DNA from: Deltaproteobacteria bacterium
Lineage (GTDB): Bacteria; Myxococcota_A; UBA796; SXON01
Length of the DNA stretch: 37,833 nt
Assembly (NCBI GenBank): GCA_014191855.1
Contig: BJHF01000065.1
Location: forward strand, 1-37,833
Direction: 5' to 3'
Below, piece by piece: positions 35,979 to 37,833 of the stretch (within the stretch, counting starts at the first letter, position 1; every line of letters starts with the position of its first letter). Position numbers and translations under genes: made by a program. The notes beneath the pieces were generated by a model that saw nothing but the letters and a program-made list of their open reading frames with translations, did no database searches and was not told the origin of the DNA.

Positions 35979-37363
35979 GCGGAGCAATCCTCGCGCTGCG
36001 TGAAGCCCTCGCCGTTTCGCCGGAGAACGTGCCCCTTCGGGTGCATCTCGCCCGCTCCCTCCTCGAGGGTGGCCGCCCCGAAGAAGCGCTCATCGAAGCC
36101 CGCGCCGCGGTCGCTCGCGACGCCGATCGTATCGACGCACGCGAGGTGCTCGGCGCCATCGCCGGCGTTCTCGGTGACGACACCGCGCTCGTCGACGCCT
36201 GGCACCCCATCCGCACCCACCTCGACGCGGAAGCGGTGCGCAGCCTCGCGCTCGCCGCCGCGCGCGCCGGGCGGCTCGTGGAAGCGCGCGAGGCCTACGG
36301 CGTGCTCCACGCCACCGACTCCGGCCTGCACGATCTGGAGCTGGATCGTGCGATTCGTGGGCCGTCGCCCGCGCCCGCTGCGCAGCGTCCACCCGACACC
36401 GCCCCGGCGCCGGCAGTCGCGCCCGCGGCACCGACGGTCGCCCCTCGCGCCCCACCCCGCCCGCCCGATGCGACCGCGGAGCCCGTCGGCGCCCGCGCCT
36501 CGCGCCCCACAATCACCTTCGCGGATGTTGGCGGCCTCGAAGGCCTGAAAGAGCGCCTGCGCATGGACATCGTGTACCCGCTCCAACGCCCCGACCTGTT
36601 TCGGGCGTACGGCAAGCGCGTGGGCGGCGGCGTGCTGCTCTACGGGCCGCCGGGCTGCGGAAAAACGCACCTCGCTCGTGCCGCGGCGGGGGAGTGCGGC
36701 GCAAAGTTCTACGTCGTCGAGATCCAGGCGGTGCTCGACATGTGGCTGGGTGAGTCGGAGAAGCGCCTGCACGCCATCTTCGAAGAAGCCCGCGCCAACG
36801 CCCCGGCGATCGTGTTCTTCGACGAGATCGAGGCCATCGGCGGCGCGCGCCACCAGCTCAAGCACGGCCCTGGGCGTCGCCTCGTGAACCAGCTCCTAGC
36901 CGAGCTCGACGGCGCCGGCGCCAGCAACGAAGCTGTCCTCGTCATCGGCGCGACAAACGCGCCCTGGGACGTAGACCCTGCGCTTCGCCGCCCCGGCCGC
37001 TTCGACCGCGTGGTGTTCGTGCCCCCGCCCGATGCGTCGGCTCGCGAGAATGTGCTACGCCTCGCGCTGCGCGAGCGCCCGGTCGAAACGCTGGATCTCG
37101 CCTCCATCGCCCGGCGCTGCCTCCGCTTCTCGGGCGCGGACCTCAACCACCTCGTGGAGGTGGCGTGCGAGCGCGCGCTGGGGGAGGCGCTGCGCACCGG
37201 CAAGATGCGCCCCATCTCGCAGTCCGACCTGCTCGCTTCTTTGGACAAGGTGAAGCCCACCACTGCGGAGTGGCTGGAGTCCGCGCGGCGGTACGTGAAT
37301 TACGCGAATCAGGCGGGCCTCTACGACGATGTAGCGGCCTACTTCAAAAGCCTGGAGGCCTGA
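35975..37363 (+). CDS. AAA+ ATPase with N-terminal TPR-like domain and proline-rich linker
   Basis: A 462-residue classical AAA ATPase. Residues 1-~110 are TPR-like (ENVPLRVHLARSLLEGGRPE, ALAAARAGRLVEAREAY). A proline/alanine-rich linker spans ~127-175. The AAA module starts ITFADVGGLEGLKERLRMDI, with Walker A GPPGCGKT (~225-232), pore-type FYVVEIQAVLDMWLGESEKR, Walker B VFFDEIEAIGG (~279-289), sensor 1 VLVIGATNAPWDVD and the second-region arginines ALRRPGRFDRVVF. The module resembles FtsH/Cdc48-type AAA domains but no protease follows. It ends PTTAEWLESARRYVNYANQA. It probably remodels or unfolds protein partners, perhaps at the membrane via the upstream TPR protein. Overlaps on both sides (ATGA) tie it to its neighbours. 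Confidence 0.92.
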   Translation: MSGAILALREALAVSPENVPLRVHLARSLLEGGRPEEALIEARAAVARDADRIDAREVLGAIAGVLGDDTALVDAWHPIRTHLDAEAVRSLALAAARAGRLVEAREAYGVLHATDSGLHDLELDRAIRGPSPAPAAQRPPDTAPAPAVAPAAPTVAPRAPPRPPDATAEPVGARASRPTITFADVGGLEGLKERLRMDIVYPLQRPDLFRAYGKRVGGGVLLYGPPGCGKTHLARAAAGECGAKFYVVEIQAVLDMWLGESEKRLHAIFEEARANAPAIVFFDEIEAIGGARHQLKHGPGRRLVNQLLAELDGAGASNEAVLVIGATNAPWDVDPALRRPGRFDRVVFVPPPDASARENVLRLALRERPVETLDLASIARRCLRFSGADLNHLVEVACERALGEALRTGKMRPISQSDLLASLDKVKPTTAEWLESARRYVNYANQAGLYDDVAAYFKSLEA

Positions 37364-37704
37364 TGGATCGTTCGCTCACCACGACCACGTTTACCCTTGA
37401 AGGCTACCGCGTGGTGAAGAACCTCGGCGTCGTACGCGGGATCATCGTCCGGTCGCGCTCGATCTTCGGAACGATCGGGGCCCAGTTCCAGAGCATCGTG
37501 GGGGGCGACATCACGCTGATGATGGAGCTTTGCGAGAAGACCCGAAGCGGGGCGTTCGACATGATGTTGGACCACGCCACGGAGCGAGGGGCGAACGCCG
37601 TGATCGGCATTCAGTACGACGCAACCGAGCTGATGCCGGGCGTCACCGAGGTGCTCTGTTACGGCACGGCGGTCGTGGTCGAGCCGATCGGGCTCCCGGC
37701 CTAG
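37363..37704 (+). CDS. YbjQ/UPF0145 family protein
   Basis: A 113-residue protein of the YbjQ family, often called a heavy-metal-binding domain although function is not established; members form pentameric rings. The diagnostic opening is LEGYRVVKNLGVVRGIIVRS, then GTIGAQFQSIVGGDI, LDHATERGANAVIGIQYDAT and YGTAVVVEPI, covering the whole domain. ATG at 37363 overlaps the stop of the AAA+ gene by one base (TGATG). It is therefore the third member of the TPR-AAA+-YbjQ cassette and the last gene in the window. Confidence 0.88.
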   Translation: MDRSLTTTTFTLEGYRVVKNLGVVRGIIVRSRSIFGTIGAQFQSIVGGDITLMMELCEKTRSGAFDMMLDHATERGANAVIGIQYDATELMPGVTEVLCYGTAVVVEPIGLPA

Positions 37705-37715
37705 GCCCAATGCCG

Positions 37716-37741
37716 CTCGGATAGCCGAGTTCGGTAATTTT
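37716..37741 (+). terminator. Weak stem-loop followed by T-run after the YbjQ gene
   Basis: CTCGG, loop ATAG, CCGAG (37716-37729), then TTCGG and, after a short AT-rich bridge, a run of four T (37738-37741). The stem is only five base pairs and the T-run is displaced by nine bases, so it is a poor intrinsic terminator. It does lie 12 bases after the last gene of an operon, where one is expected. Confidence 0.25.
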
Positions 37742-37761
37742 GAGCCGTATGTTTGCCCGTC

Positions 37762-37833
37762 GATGTCGATGTCGGCATCGATGTCGGCATCGGTTTCGAT
37801 ACCGACATCGTGGATGATTTCGATGTCGACATC
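37762..37833. repeat. Degenerate GATGTC-type 6/12-base tandem repeat at the contig end
   Basis: Twelve consecutive hexamers of the form GATGTC, GGCATC, GATACC, GACATC and similar run to the end of the window. Two identical 12-mers, GATGTCGGCATC, occupy 37768-37779 and 37780-37791. The second can pair with GATACCGACATC (37798-37809) across a 6-base loop with one mismatch, and the last 12 bases (GATGTCGACATC) are a perfect palindrome. The plus-strand frame from TTG 37753 stays open to the edge and encodes alternating aspartate and hydrophobic residues, but no family is recognised. The repeat probably explains why the assembly ends here. Confidence 0.75.

Noticed and set aside
37749..37814. Short ORF from ATG 37749 into the terminal repeat
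   Set aside because: It encodes about 21 Arg/His/Cys-rich residues and then a stop; the sequence is an out-of-phase reading of the hexamer repeat.
37762..37833. CRISPR array at the contig end
   Set aside because: Units are 6-12 bases without spacers of constant length and no cas gene is present.

Overview
The window is a gene-dense, high-GC stretch with 30 supported protein-coding genes. There is no rRNA, tRNA, CRISPR array, insertion sequence or phage gene. The longest gene-free stretches are about 130 bases (right end) and 119 bases (10975-11093). The gene content suggests a deltaproteobacterium in the modern sense (Myxococcota-like): a very large Ser/Thr kinase fused to an ATPase and TPR-like repeats, a second unusual Hsp70, a lipoprotein with a DTG-rich linker, many TPR and proline-rich proteins, and frequent GTG/TTG starts. 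This is inference from gene style; no marker gene fixes the taxonomy. The first ten bases match the end of an Illumina adapter and the last ~70 bases are a degenerate repeat, so this looks like a short-read assembly contig, possibly metagenomic.

Left part (1-17192): a 5'-truncated MscS-type channel with a cyclic-nucleotide-binding domain, a HAD phosphatase, a convergent FAD oxidoreductase, and a divergent giant kinase whose start overlaps a perfect inverted repeat. A minus-strand block follows: enolase, a small lipoprotein, a B12-binding-type radical SAM protein and an MpaB-like (DUF2236) protein. Then come two secreted proteins on the plus strand (one a protease-fold-like/TPR protein) and a minus-strand pair of an M16 metallopeptidase with a proline-rich protein. 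Three convergent gene pairs abut or overlap with no room for terminators.

Middle part (17249-29368): one long plus-strand series, hemW-grpE-dnaK-dnaJ, then a periplasmic-binding-protein-like gene, thiL, two CNNM/CorC-type membrane proteins, a CheW and a CheA. From dnaJ onward each gene overlaps or abuts the next, implying translational coupling. There is no hrcA, although hemW-hrcA-grpE-dnaK-dnaJ is a common arrangement. The CheW/CheA pair has no receptor, CheY, CheR or CheB nearby.

Right part (29400-37704): a zinc-dependent sugar/polyol-type dehydrogenase, then a second Hsp70 with its own candidate promoter. That Hsp70 lacks the usual lid and carries a proline-rich tail ending in a short amphipathic helix. 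A TrmJ-like RNA methyltransferase and an M28 peptidase are coupled to it. Then come a DUF4261-like protein and a three-gene coupled cassette: TPR membrane protein, TPR-AAA+ ATPase and YbjQ-family protein. The best candidates for something undescribed are the CNNM-CNNM-CheW-CheA module, the lidless tail-anchored-like Hsp70 operon and the TPR/AAA+/YbjQ cassette.
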